Shown here piece by piece: positions 1 to 12,479 of a stretch of DNA of 64,000 nt (position 1 is its first letter; every line of letters starts with the position of its first letter). The stretch is taken from the NCBI GenBank assembly GCA_000711775.1, contig ARYC01000258.1:101862-165861 (forward strand), read 5' to 3'. The translations under genes and the position numbers were made by a program. The notes beneath the pieces are model-generated. The model ran no database searches, was not told the DNA's origin, and saw only the letters and a list, made by a program, of their open reading frames with translations. The stretch comes from Oxytricha trifallax. Taxonomy: Eukaryota > Ciliophora > Spirotrichea > Sporadotrichida > Oxytrichidae.

Positions 1-2317
1 CTTTTGAGTCTAAGAATAATAGACGCAGTATTCAATGCGGTTCCCAGCGCTCTCAGTCATGGTCATCTTGTTTTCCTTTTATCTATTCTTACTCATCTTC
101 CTTCTCTTTCTTATACTAATACATGATTTTGCTTTTCCTCCTCATCTACCTTACTAAATCCATTCGCATCTTGCTCTGTGTTTTGATATTTCCATCTTTC
201 TGATTTCCTATTCCCTGGTTTCTTCACCTCTACTTCAATCTTTCTTTTATTTGATTCTGGTTAGCTTAAAGAATTTATTCTTCTTTATTGCCAATTATCT
301 TTTAAATGCTAATTAATTTTTATCATAATTTTCTGATTTCATCTTCTCTTTCACATCTTAATTATATTTAATTTAGAAGCTCATTTCTATTGAATTGTGG
401 TCAAACTCTGTTCATTGAATTCCTGTTCTTTTTTCTTTACGTATGCAACTCTAAAAAGTTTCTTGATTGGCTGATAATATTGGTGTTCCTCTAGTTTCCT
501 TATCCTTTAGTCAAGCCAAATCATGCTTGTAATTATCTCTATCTGTTGTATTTAAATTAGTATCTTCTCTCTGATTATTTATGAGAATTATGTTGGGTCT
601 CCCGCCTGGTTTATTAGATTACAGTGCTTTGTGTCTACTATCACCTTGTGGAAATTACAATAGTGACTTATCACAAAATTCACCATTGTTTTTCAATGAC
701 TAAGTGCCATCATTATGTCCATTATGTTCTTAGTTAGGAAGATTTTTTCTTTTTTAGAAGTGAATTTTCCTACATTTTGATTTCGTCTATTACTTGCTTA
801 GGTCTAATGAAATGATCCAAGTCCGTACTTATATTTTTCATGTTTTTCAGAACTAATTTTCTAATGATTTCATTTGTGTTTTTTTCTTTTAACTTTGTAA
901 AATTTCTAAGTATTTGATTTTTGAATGTCTCTAGCCGTTCTAAATGCTATTCTTTTCAGTTATAATTCCATCTTCCCAATTTCTACTAATTTTACATACT
1001 AACCTGCCTCCAACGGTGTGTATTTGTAAATGATTAAAGATCTGATTTGTGCCATTATAATCGTTTCGTTTACTGTCTTGTTGTTAGAGCTTGTTAGTCT
1101 TTAATAAAACTCCATTTTATTTTTTATTTCATTCCAAGTATTTTTCAGTAAGTTTTGAGTATTCAAACATATATTGAATCCCAAATATTTTATCTATTCA
1201 ACTTCCCATATCCTATCTATCTTGAATTCTTTATCAAATACTTTAGAGTAACTCATGAACACCGTTTTTTGTGTTAAGTTTTAAGTTGTGTGTTTTTTCT
1301 ATCTCTCTGAAGCAGTTGATGACTCTTTTAAACTATTAAGGTTCCTTAATATTCACTAAAATGTCATCTGCAAATGCTATTATTTTGCCCTATTTAATTT
1401 GAGATAATAGCTCTTGGTATTAATATAAGGCGTCTTGAAGGTAAATGTTAAATAACATTGGGGAAAGCCAGCTACCCTGGGTCACCCCTTGCTCACTGAC
1501 TATGTTCTCATATTCGTACTTTATTTTGTTTCCAGTAAAGAGAAGTTCAATTAGTTTTACAATCTCACCGTCCTTCCTATTTGCTGACCTATTCCTCAGA
1601 ATCGAAAGTAGTTTGTCTTTCCAGGCTGAGTCATAGGCTTATTGTAATTAAACTAGCAAATATGCTTCACTTTATTTACTCTTCGGTCTCGATGATTTAA
1701 TGTGTTCCAATCTTATTAAATTTATGTGGGTACTTCTTTTTTCTTTGAACCCATTTTAGTAGTTTCCAGTAGTTAAAATTCAACTTTTAACCTCTCCAAT
1801 TTTTCTGATTATTACTTTCACCACTAATATTGCTTGATATGAGTTCACCACTATTGGCCTTTGTGTATTATTAAAATTTGGGTATAGGTCATTTTGTTCT
1901 TTCTTAAGTAGAACTAGTCTTCTTTGTTGAATGTAGTTTGGAATCTATCTTTCATTCAACCAACTTGCTCCCTTTTGGAATGTAGTCTTTTATATTTTTG
2001 TGATTTAAGTAACACTTCCCATCAAATCCAACTAGAACAATAGCTTTATTTAAGTTACACTCTTTGGCTCATTTTATGACATCTTCCTTATTGCAAAAGC
2101 TATTATTATCCTTTTCATTTTTTATTACCGCATCTCTCTTGTTCTCATCTTGATATTTAGTATCTCTCTTGTCTTTAAATATCTATCCGTAGAAGTCTAA
2201 GATTTACCTTTTTGTTTACTCCTCCAATTCAATTCTCTCTTCCTTTAAGGTTATTCCTTTTATTGGCTTGCACTATTTCTGACTCTTAGTTAGTCTTTTC
2301 AGCAAATAGAACAATCT

Positions 2318-2937
2318 TTGGCTATGAGGTAGTATCTTCCACACCCCTAATATATACTTTTTTTTGTAGTCTGAGTCATAGCTCGAAAACTATTGGTCGC
2401 ACACAATATTTATCTACTACTATTATTACTCACCATCAAAAACTCTATAACATCAAAGTCACTTTTTATATATAAAAAATCATTATAAATTTTACAAAAA
2501 TTTTCAAATTTTTAAAAAATTTAAATTCTCTAAAATTAATGATTATAGATTTTTTAACTATATTAACAAATTATGTCTAATTTATTATAATTTTATAAAG
2601 AAAACTTTTATAGTCTTTATGTAAATCTTAAATAAAGTTAAATTTTTTTTTAAATCGCTATATAAAATTATAATAAATTAGACATAATTTGTTAATATAG
2701 TTAAAAAATCTATAATCATTAATTTTAGAGAAATTCAATTTTGTTAAAAATTTGAAAATTTTTGTAAAATTTATAATGATTTTTTATATATAAAAAGTGA
2801 CTTTGATTAGTCATAGCTCGAAAACTATTGGTCGCACACCATATTTTTCTACTACTATTATTACTCAGCGTCAAAAACTCTATAAGACTACAAAAAAAGT
2901 ATATATTAGGGGTGGGGAGATACTACCTCATAGCCGA
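2318..2937. repeat. Palindromic element with a duplicated spacer inside its arms
   Basis: Outer arms 2318-2372 and 2885-2937 are inverted copies. An inner palindrome runs about 2453-2805. Between outer and inner arms lies a segment of about 78 bp (starting GAGTCATAGCTCG, ending CTCTATA) present at 2372-2452 and 2808-2885 in direct, not inverted, orientation. This looks like one foldback element inserted in the loop of another, with duplication of the loop. It interrupts the LINE. Confidence 0.8.
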
Positions 2938-3479
2938 ATCTTTTAACGTCGTTTTTTGCAAGCAGAGTTCTAAGTTTATAATTGCTTCGTTCCATCAAAC
3001 TTTCGTTTCCTAAAATAGATTTCTCATCTTTGTTTTGCTATTTTTAACTACCCAAATCGGTCGTTGCTAATACCAGTTTATCCCTTAAAAGTGTCTTTCT
3101 AACTCGTCTTCAAAGCATTTTTATATAGGATTGTCAAAAAAATCTGATGTTAACTCTCTCCCTTCCATGAAGGTCTTCCAGCATTGCTTTTTAATGTCCG
3201 AAATCCTAATTTTTCATTTCTGTCTGCTAATTTAAACTCATCATTGTTGAACTTGATTCTTAGTCTCAACTGGACAAGTTTAAGGTCTGTTAAAGTCATA
3301 TGGCTTGTTTTCCAACTAATCGTTCGTCTCTACGTTAGAGAAGACTTGATTTAATTGGTTCTCTTTTGAATGAGTTTCCACTCCCTCTGGAATGGATACT
3401 TTCAGACATTCTTTGTTTACTCTTCCCCAATTCTTTGATGTGGTAATCAAAGTCCCCCTTTATTTCTGGCATTTCTGTT

Positions 3480-4255
3480 TTAGTGATTTGATATATATAT
3501 ATATATATTAGCTATTTTGGAGTTCCTTGGCCTCATTATTTGGTAAAAAAAAATAAATTAAATATTCAGGCAATTGTTAGAATCAATACAGTGATAATTA
3601 AATCATTCATAATATTTAAATAAATTTTGCATTATATCTACATTACATATTTCGAATTTAAGGCAATCGAGAAAAGTTATCGAGCTTTTGTAGATTGCCT
3701 TATATTTTATAATAAAGTTTAGTTGATTGATTATTTTTAATAAATTAGGCAAAATTAAAATTTTTATTTTTTTTTAAATAAGTCATTTACATATTTATAT
3801 TTGAGTATATGATGTTGCACTTAGAGTTAATAGTCCTAACATTTAAACTTTAAATTTATTAAACTTATTTGATTATATTTCACGCTTATTTAATCAGAGA
3901 TGCTTAAAATATAAGGCATTAGTATAATATTAATTACAACCTAATAAATTAAAATAAAGTATATTAAATATATATTTAAACCTTTTTGCAAAAATTACTA
4001 AAGTTTACTCAGTAAATGATAATGATTATTAATGAATTAATCGTAAATAACTTTTGTAGTTTTTAATGGCTTTGAAAGCTTAGTTATTTAGTAAATTCTA
4101 AGTTTTTAAAATTTAAGAAAATTTAACAAATATCATACATTTTTTTAAATCTTCATTTTTATTTTAAAGTTTATTCAAATGTTCTTTAATATATAATTTA
4201 AAATTGCATAACTTACCCTCACTATATTAATTAAGTCACCTATTTTTTGAAAATT
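3480..4255. other. AT-rich insertion in the LINE, with a short coding relic
   Basis: GC falls sharply compared with the flanking LINE, and the block starts near a (TA)n run at 3490-3508. At about 3640-3720 on the plus strand a frame reads AIEKSYRAFVD. This matches AIEKYCRAFQD in the unrecognised gene at 28740-29520, so this is probably a fragment of the same family. Its DNA also forms a hairpin (AGGCAATC/GATTGCCT). No other gene is visible in the block. Confidence 0.45.
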
Positions 4256-4662
4256 TTACCAATTCCAATATGGAGGGATATACACTGTCAGCATGTGTAG
4301 AGTGAATCCTCCCACATTCAATATTATCCAAGTTATGATTTTTTCTTAATGTCTTTATTTTTCTCATTTAGAATCTGTCACTATTTATTACCATTACTCC
4401 CCCATTTCTTGGCAATTGGGTCTGGTTATATTCCTGTTGTTAACTCCAATTAAACTTTGGGCCTATTTTTAACCAATCCAATGAAATCAGGATTTTGATT
4501 TTCTCTTAACAACTAATCTTGTTTTTGTTTCTAGTTCAGGCCTTTGACATTTTGCAGGCCAATTTTCATTCCAATCGTTTTCGTGTTTATCTATCTTTTT
4601 TTTAATAATAACTTCCTCACTTCTCTTTGATCTTCACATTTTCATAATTCTTTCATTTCTTC

Positions 4663-4938
4663 TCACCCATCCTTCAGCTTCTCTTATAGGTTTATAGAAC
4701 TCAAGCTGTCAGCTATTGACAACCTTTACCGAAAATTTGTTTAGGTTTTTAAAGATGTTGTGATTTAACTGAAAGTTCTGGCTTTTAATAATATTGATTC
4801 TTGCAAATTTGGTTTAGAATTTTCAAAGTATCTGTCCAGTGTTTGTTGGTAGTTTACCTTGTTGGTTTGACTTTTTTCAGTTTCTGCGTACACCGGTAAC
4901 TTCCTTCTTCCACTGGTTGGTTGCTACTCCCTTTTCAT
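4663..4938 (-). CDS. Small basic ORF1-like protein of the LINE (91 aa)
   Basis: ATG at 4938, TGA at 4663-4665, open throughout with the ciliate code. The protein is basic and Gln-rich at its start and has no domain I recognise. It precedes the endonuclease start by about 90 bases, the place of a LINE ORF1, though it is much shorter than most. Residues reading QQTLDRYF match the PCNA-interacting (PIP) box pattern Q-x-x-L-x-x-aromatic-aromatic. The pattern is short and could be chance. It could also be only the remaining part of a longer ORF1. Confidence 0.45.
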
Positions 4939-6386
4939 TTTTCCCGCTTTTTCTTTAATGCCAGTTAGCTTTTAAATATGAAGTAATCAAATATTTAATT
5001 AAACTTATTATTTTTACTTAATATTACAGAAACTAATGACTGTTTTTTAATATTAATAATAAATGGGAATTTTTGAAATAAGCAGGTATATAAAATTATT
5101 GTTTTTATTAAAAAATTAGAATCAAAACTAAATATAAAATACAATTAAGTTACAGTAGAAATGAATGCATGAAAAATGACGGGAAGAACAATAATTTCTA
5201 AACGTCAATGGTCTGCAGGAGCCAATCCATACTTTAACTTCTGGTTAAAATTATTAAAGTAATTAATTATCATCTAGATTTAAATTATTGAGTTAAAAAT
5301 CTCCAAGTTAACCAACTGTTGTTGTCCGTCTTTATCGATGAATATTTTTTGTAAAATTATTTCCAATTCACTAACAAATGGTCTTGATTTAAAAATAAGC
5401 AGATAAATTCTTATGAAAGTTCTATTTTTTTTCTCGATTAATTTCTTAAAAAATTTTTATCACAAAGAATTTCAAGAATTCTTAAAGCAAATGAGTATAC
5501 AATTCAAAAATTATGATCAGTGATATTTTATAAGGGTTTGCTGTATTAGGTTTTGAGTTTGATAAATAATTTAAATATATTCAATAATTAAGACCACCTA
5601 GAAATACTTCATAAACTTTGTAAAGTTTTATCAAGATATTTTCTGGTTTTTTATCTCTATGCGCTATTTCATTGTCATTCAATTCTTTTATTGCTTCATA
5701 AATTCCTAATATTCACTGATTCAAATTCTCGTCACATTTTTTTAGGGCATAGATCTACTAGATCTTTATATTCTTATATTAGTTACATTTTTTATATTTC
5801 TTATAAAATTTCATTTTAGTTAGTATTTAAGTTAACATATTAAACACTTGACTAATTTAAATAATTCAAGGTTTCAAATATACTAATTGATGCATAAATT
5901 AAATAAGTTTTTATAAAAATTCATATCTGATTTAATGAATATTAAAATTCTAGATATTATAGTACCTATAAGAATTTAAAATACTATTGCTTATATTAAT
6001 TAATGAATCTTATTTTTCTCTATAGAGTTCTACTAATTACATTTAGATTTCTAAACTATTTATTAGGCATTTATTGGATTCATGAATTATGTATAAAGAT
6101 AACTTACTATCCCCACAAAATGCTCAAATTAAGGATTATTTAGAAAATGCTTCTATCTTTTTTTGGCACTGTTTAAATTTATGTAGAACTATAGGAAAAT
6201 AATAAAAGGAACTTAGGATATATAATTTATAAGATTATTTAAATTAAAACTCTATATAAATATTTGTCTCTTTAGCTGTTTTTTTTAATATAAAACTGTT
6301 CTCTTATATATAAGTAATAAAACACTAATTAATCAAATAGAAGTTTAGTTAAAATTATAATACAAAACGTAATTTTAAATTTTAAA

Positions 6387-6423
6387 GCTTCATCACCAAC
6401 ATTTGGAAAGTTGGCAATGAAGC
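6387..6423. repeat. Short hairpin, core ACCAACATTT / AAAGTTGG
   Basis: GCTTCAT and ATGAAGC enclose a core CACCAACATTTGGAAAGTTGG. The core resembles that of the hairpin at 7590-7622 although the outer stems differ. Confidence 0.6.
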
Positions 6424-7589
6424 CAAAATATTATTATAATTCCTAAAAGTAAAACTACAGGAATTTTAACTGATTTTGAAACCAATGAATGTTATTTGAA
6501 TTTACTTTTCAATATATTTTCCTTTTAGTAATTCCCAAAAAATTATTTCAAAGTATCTTGATAGAATCACTATTTCATCTTCATCCACTTTAACACCAAG
6601 TATTTTATCTTGATATTTTAATTGTAATTTTGTAAAATATAACTTGTATTTGAACTCATGGCGCATTTATTACTTTCCAATGAGCTTGCATTTAAGTTCT
6701 GCCAAATAATAACTTTATCTTGTAAAATATTGATGTTATTATTATCGGTCAAGGAGTGAATTATACTCCATATATAATCCAGCATTTTATGCATTTTGAT
6801 TATTTATTTGATTTCCTAAAGCTAATTTTAATTTTTAATTTTTATTAATTGAATCCATTATGCTTCTCTATAACTTTAAATAAGAAATGCCGTTGTTTTT
6901 GTATCTTTTATTTTATGTTTTTATAATTTTTCTTTAATTAAACTCTTCATCAAATATCATTCTTTTAAACTGGCAAATTAGTTAGATTCTATTTATCTTT
7001 TATTTTAATTCTCCTTCAACTAAATCATTTCTATATCTCCTTAATTTATCAACAGCTAAATATAAATTAAGTATAAATAAAACTTACTTCTGTATTTATC
7101 ACATAATTTTTTATAATAATTTTGCTGAGCGAGTTTATAAATGCTTCATATACTGATCTCGCGCTGAGCAAGGTTTAAACTCACAGCTTTATATTTAGCA
7201 ACAAAATAACCGACTAGTCTTATGAGATTTTTAATATTTTGGGGTTTTATTTTTGTGTCTAAATTAATAAATTCTAAATTCAGCTGAAGTCCGACATTTT
7301 TGGCATTGATCACAAATAATTAATTTTTTAGGCCTGGTAGTCACTGTTGGATCTAAGTTTTCTAAACCGCACCACTTCAAGAATTTTTCATCTGTAAAAT
7401 TAAAATCCTCATTATTATTAAGTGAATCACAAACAATTTTCTTACTATTTATAATCTGCTGCTGCTTTGTTGATCTTTAAACATTCTCAACTTTAAACAT
7501 GAATATGAAGTTTATTATTATTATGAGAGCAAAGTTAGTAATATTGGTGATTGTTTAAAATAAAAAAATTTATTATTTTAATTATAATA

Positions 7590-7622
7590 TCCGTTACCTA
7601 CATTTAAAAAGTTGGTAACGGA
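7590..7622. repeat. Short hairpin, core ACCTACATTT / AAAGTTGG
   Basis: TCCGTTACC pairs perfectly with GGTAACGGA across a 15-base loop. The loop shares ACATTT and AAAGTT with the hairpin at 6387-6423. Confidence 0.6.
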
Positions 7623-7805
7623 CTCAATTAATTATTATAATTTTAAATTAATTTATAATTTTTTTGATGAAAAATTTCAACAAACTGAGGAGAAATACAA
7701 TTATATCATTTATACTACAAGTAATATTTTATAATTTTCAATTAAATTAAAAAGATTAATAACATTTATAATTTAAGATTTATTTCTTGTTTATCCTGTT
7801 AAAAT

Positions 7806-8614
7806 CAAAATAGTGTTTTAAGATAGAGAAATTATTAATAATCAAGATTTAAATATTATAAACTATGATAAAGCTCTGTTTCAAGGTCTTTAAGACTCCA
7901 TTATTTATATTTCCATCATCGCATTCCAAATCTCTAGTTTTCATCCAAATTCTGAAAAATATTCACGTTTGAGACCTCTTCGTTTAAGCATCACTTTGAG
8001 ACACTCTAAAGTTCGGGTTGTAGAAATCTCGGCCACTTCTCAGTTTAAGACTGCTACATTGAAGATACTGTTGAAGGAGGAGACTCCATTTTGTTTAGTA
8101 GAAATTTAATAAATTTAAGAGATTCAATAAATTAAATCAGGCCTATTAAAACTTTTTAAGTTTTAATGTTTGAAAATTTCTAATCATACTAATAGTTTTA
8201 ATCTATAACGAAATTTTATTAGAGATGTTTAAATTAATTTTAGTATTAAATTTATTAATTCAAACTAGGCCTGATTTAATTTATTGAATCTCTTAAATTT
8301 ATTAAATTTCTACTAAACAAAATGGAGTCTCCTCCTTCAACAGTATCTTCAATGTAGCAGTCTTAAACTGAGAAGTGGCCGAGATTTCTACAACCCGAAC
8401 TTTAGAGTGTCTCAAAGTGATGCTTAAACGAAGAGGTCTCAAACGTGAATATTTTTCAGAATTTGGATGAAAACTAGAGATTTGGAATGCGATGATGGAA
8501 ATATAAATAATGGAGTCTTAAAGACCTTGAAACAGAGCTTTATCATAGTTTATAATATTTAAATCTTGATTATTAATAATTTCTCTATCTTAAAACACTA
8601 TTTTGATTTTATAA
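7806..8614. repeat. 0.8-kb near-perfect palindrome (foldback family II)
   Basis: Two arms of about 400 bp are almost identical inverted copies, from TCAAAATAGTGTTTTA on the left to its complement on the right. Centre sequence and arms resemble the palindrome around 47.5-48.2 kb (shared TGGAGTCTT arm ends and a TAATAGTTTTA...GATGT centre), so both belong to one family. No protein is encoded. It abuts the 3' end of the zinc-finger/kinase gene of the next element. Confidence 0.85.
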
Positions 8615-8617
8615 ATA

Positions 8618-10377
8618 TCAAAAAAATTATATATAATTATATAAATAGCAATTAAAATAAGGATTCTCTAATTGGAACTAATTAGATATTACAATTATTC
8701 TAAATAGAGTTTTCTTAGATTCATGATTTGGTACCTAACCTTCTAAATTATACTATTTAATAATTTTCTATCCACAAATTTGACTTTAATTAATTATAAA
8801 AGAACTTGATATTTATAAAAATTTGAGAAAAAATTGTAATCGTATTAAATAAATATGTAAATCGATAATGTTCTCATTAATTTTTTCACTCTTCTCCTTA
8901 AGAGAAAGAATTGTGCTAAAATCACACGAATTATAGTCCAAAAATATTTTTTGTTGTCTCCCTAATAAGTTGTCCCTTCTTACGAATGTTGCCAATTCAA
9001 GTATGTCACTACATTTTGCTGCTAACTTGGTAAATTTATCTCCCAAAATGATCTCTATCAGAATCACTATAATAGAGAAAGTATCTTGTCTGATGTCACC
9101 ATTATGAATGTCATCTAAGTCAAAAGGATGCTAATAAATGCTCATTGGCATTAATGATGCTAGGCCCTTTTATCCTATAAAGGAACAATAGCAGTAATTA
9201 AAAAGAAAAAGTTGAGAATATTTGTGATTAGAAATTCTAATATTTTTGGGGCAAATTTATCTATACACAAATCCAATTCATGTAATTATTGAACGCAATC
9301 AATTAGTTAAAGCAAAATTTTTAAGTTTAAAGAAACTATTTTGAGACTCTCCTGTTTAAGAAGTATATGAATAAAGAACCGTTTCTTTAATTGAAAACTC
9401 TCGCTTTCAGTAAATACTGCGATGTAAATGTCTTAAAAGAAAGTTTAAGAGCATGATTTTATATACCTTATATTTTTGAATTCAATCCAAAGGTTTTAAG
9501 TTGTATTGTAATCTTTGTTTAATTAGTCAAGTTAAATTTGAGAGCCTTCAACTGTTATGAACTCATCTACGTTAAGAATTAATAAGTTATCTAATTAAGC
9601 TAATCTCAAAATTAGTTCAATTTCCATTTTTAAGAAGGAGTGTAGCACATCTTAATTCAAATAAGTTATTTTTTTGCAAATACATAAGTGTTTTTCTTGT
9701 GCATTTTATGTTGCTAGTTACAATATCATCTTTATTGTTTAAACCTGTATGATTTAAACTAGGCAATTTTTTTTATGTTCTTCTTAGTTAATTTATTTTG
9801 CTATTTGACTATTGATCTTGTCAGAGACAGCATCAGGGGAGTTTCTTGCCTTTTCTATCTAGGACAAAATCTATAAATTATGAAACATAAAAATTTTACA
9901 ATTTTTGGATTACCCAATTATATTAAGTCACTTGTATAGTGTCTTGTCAAATGCTGCAAAACTTTTGTTTGCAATAAAAATTTAGCTATTCATCCTGTTA
10001 AGTTCAAATTAAACAGATATAACTAACTCCAACTTTTAGTTACATAAATTTTCTATTTTCTCAGTTATGTGCGTTTGAGTGTCTTTTAAGTGTCTTTTAA
10101 ATACTTAAGTATAAACTGAAGAACATAAATGACAATGTGCTAATTTTTAGGTTTCTTGTTTTAGTTTTTAGATCTAGATGTTCTTCTTGACTACCATTTC
10201 TTGTACATAATTTTACATAATTTAATACTCGTGTGACCCTGATATGACATAATTAATTTAGGGCAAGCTTATTAGTTATGTATGAGGCTTTGAAGTTTTT
10301 GACTTAATTATGTTGCTAGAAATTTCATCTGAACTATTGTGCGAATCAGAAGAAAGAGAAGAAGTTTCAGCGCTCAT
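8618..10377 (-). pseudogene. Zinc-finger/kinase-like gene of element Z, nearly intact pseudokinase
   Basis: ATG at 10377 starts MSAETSSLSSD, like the MSA/MSN starts of the TBE kinase genes. A C2H2-type finger follows (CHLCSSVYTQVFKRHLKDT). The frame runs to about 9245 with one internal TGA (9928-9930). One missing A in the run at 9242-9246 then moves it to the frame that ends at 8618. The total is about 586 codons. The kinase C-lobe is recognisable by QQLHELDLCIDKF, a counterpart of the LH...HRDLKPEN loop, and by DTFSIIVILIEIILG, the usual helix F region. The catalytic HRD reads CID and the DFN aspartate is lost, so it cannot be an active kinase. The TBE homologue is known only as a zinc-finger/kinase protein of unclear role. 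Confidence 0.6.
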
Positions 10378-10999
10378 TTGACAATTAATTATTAAATACT
10401 AGTCTATATTAAATATAATTAAACCCCAAATAAATTGTGGACATAAATAATCTTATTAAATACATAAATAAATAAATAATAAACACATAAATAAATTTTT
10501 ACAGAGGTTACTAAGACTTTATTATGAGATTCCTGAAAATGAGATTGCATAAAATTATGAATTTGTTGGGAGTTTCCTGGAATATAATTGGAAGATTTCT
10601 CTGATAGTTATTTATGAAATCTATTTCTAATTTTTAAAAGTCAAAAATATATAACAAATCTGCCAAAACTTGATTGGGGTTATATGATATATCCAATTTT
10701 AAGACCTAAATAACAACTATAATAGAATGAGTCAAGTTATGTTTTTCATGAACTTAGATTTATGAATTAAAAAAATAATTTCCAATAAAATTTAATAGAG
10801 TAAGTAGGCAAGCATTATAAACCAATAGAAACATAAATTTAATTTTTATGTTGCTTTATTAATAAATAGTAAGACATAAATATTATTTTTATAAGACATG
10901 AACTAAAATCTAGATAACAATTCTCAACGTCTCAAGAACATAAATTTTATAACTTTCGAGGGGAGTCTGAATACCAAATTAGATTGGTACAATCACCGG

Positions 11000-11745
11000 A
11001 ACCGGGGTCTCAGTCAGTGCAAAATTTCTTTCTAAATCCTAAGTTTGTGCAAGATCAATTTTTGACAGTATTGACCTATCTGATCTTCCTACCACCCATA
11101 AAATGTATCATAATTTAATAAAATTTACTTCTCAACTTTTGAATCGAACTCCTTCATGATATATTTATATCATATTACAATAGTATCATTCATAAAAAAT
11201 CATATTATTATTACATTATAATTTTTATCCTTAAGACAGATATTTGATTAAAGTAAAATATTGAAATTATTTTCATCGTAAAAGATATTTAGTAAATTAA
11301 GAACGAAGATTAATCTTTATTATTGGATAGCTTGATTAATTGCCTATATTAAATACATTAATTATTGTGTGTAAAATTTATTTTATTTCAAATAGTATTA
11401 ATTTTAGCTAATAATATTGATAATATTAATTGCTAATCTTCGTTCTTAATTGACTAAATATCTTTTATGATGAAAATGATCTCAATATTTAACTTAAATA
11501 AAATATCTGTCTTTTTGAAAAAAATTATAATGTAATAATAATATGATTTTGTATTAATGATACTATTGTAATATGATATAAATTTGTCATGAAGGAGTTC
11601 GATTCAAAAGTTGAGTAGTAAATTTTATTAAATTATGATACATTTTATGGGGGTAGGAAGATCAGATAGGTGAATACTGTCAAAAAATTGATCTTGCACA
11701 AACTCAGGATTTAGAAAAGATTTTTGTACAGACTTAGACCCTCCA
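11000..11745. repeat. 0.75-kb palindrome inside element Z
   Basis: Arms of about 350 bp run inverted around a centre near 11370. They share GAACTCCTTCATGA and its complement, and TTGTGCAAGATC and its complement. The arms have point differences, so it is not young. It lies between the kinase start and the readable part of the 22-kDa gene, where the N-terminus of that gene is expected. Confidence 0.75.
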
Positions 11746-11759
11746 CCCAATCACCTCAA

Positions 11760-12420
11760 ATATTAATGTAAGCTTAATTTAATTTTATGTGATAATGGGC
11801 TATCATTTGCCTGCACTAAAAAAACAAGCATGAAATTTATAATAGATGTACTTTAGTCTTTGAAAAAGCTGATAAAATAAGATGACGTTATTTATGTTAA
11901 CGTCCTTAATTACCCTGACCTCAATGTCAGCAACATAATCAATTATGTCAAATACGAAATGTCCTCATGAGATACTTAGATATTTATGATGGAATCACTG
12001 ATCTTCCAGATAAATACTTTTTTTTTGGGTGCTTGGGACTATAAGAATGACTGGCTAACATAAATAATTAGAGAATAACAATAGGCCAGAAATTATGTTG
12101 CTGATGAAGAAATGAAGGGGGAGTCAATGCTAATTAGCGAATAGTTTCTCTAAGAAATTTAATGAGTACCTCATTTCTCAAGCAAGCTTAAATATTGTTT
12201 TATGTCTTTTTAGGAAAAAAAAGGGAAGACTTAGTCGATGCTGAAATCTAAGTCAATGGGAAGAAAACAGCAGAAAAACAGAAAAATGTTTGAAATATCT
12301 ACAACTATTGAGGGTGAAGAACAAAATTATTAAAAGCACACCTTAACATTTAAGTCAATCAAAGATGAAAATATGATGATGCGAAATCCTCCTGCAAAAC
12401 GGATGCATTTGAACTAATGA
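11760..12420 (+). pseudogene. 22-kDa TBE protein homologue of element Z
   Basis: The frame with DDVIYVNVLNYPDLNV aligns with DVKFAEIPNYPEIS of the TBE E protein. A second frame, YLDIYDGITDLPDKYFFFG, aligns with its YLPT...LPERNYFFG, and a third, LTQIIREQQQARNYVADEE, with LKEIIQESHKKRYSISSED. At least two one-base shifts lie between them, one in a run of nine T at about 12009-12017. TGA at 12418-12420 ends it. The N-terminus is missing or cut off by the palindrome. The function of the 22-kDa protein is unknown in the TBE family. It converges on the transposase gene, as in other TBEs. Confidence 0.6.
12182..12213 (+). other. Probable 32-nt intron in the 22-kDa gene of element Z
   Basis: It begins GCAAGC and ends TTTTTAG, at the same codon (…FS|S) where the TBE copies carry a 26-nt GTAAGC...TTTATAG intron. 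The donor is GC rather than GT. The frame after it is uncertain because of an A-run. Confidence 0.5.
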
Positions 12421-12479
12421 CTTAAATTATTTATGTTATCAATTTTATTTATGTATTTACAATTTTTAATAAAGTTAGT

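Larger units (their letters stand above)
1..4569 (-). pseudogene. LINE endonuclease/reverse transcriptase pseudogene
   Basis: Reading the minus strand with TAA/TAG as Gln, the frame opens at 4569 with MKIGLQNVKGLN, close to the usual first strand of APE-type LINE endonucleases. An endonuclease-like RNGGVMVI follows in another frame near 4.4 kb. The reverse-transcriptase signature GVTQGSWLSPMLF lies at about 1447-1487 and the catalytic FADD box at 1363-1374, in the right order and spacing for palm motifs. Between these are frameshifts, the palindrome at 2318-2937 and the AT-rich block at 3480-4255. The protein would copy element RNA into DNA at a nicked target. It cannot be made from this copy. 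Confidence 0.65.
1..4938 (-). mobile_element. Decayed LINE-type non-LTR retrotransposon, 3' end outside the window
   Basis: The minus strand carries, in order, a small ORF (4938-4663), an endonuclease-like start (4569 downward) and reverse-transcriptase motifs near 1.35-1.49 kb. This is the gene order of an APE-type LINE. The copy is broken by a large palindrome (2318-2937) and by an AT-rich insertion (about 3480-4255), and its frame is interrupted repeatedly, so it is old. The 3' end lies left of base 1. No target duplication could be sought. Confidence 0.7.
4960..7805. other. AT-rich DNA without a recognised gene
   Basis: No reading frame with coding character was found with either code. 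The stretch holds two small hairpins, listed separately, and otherwise looks like germline-limited spacer. Confidence 0.5.
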
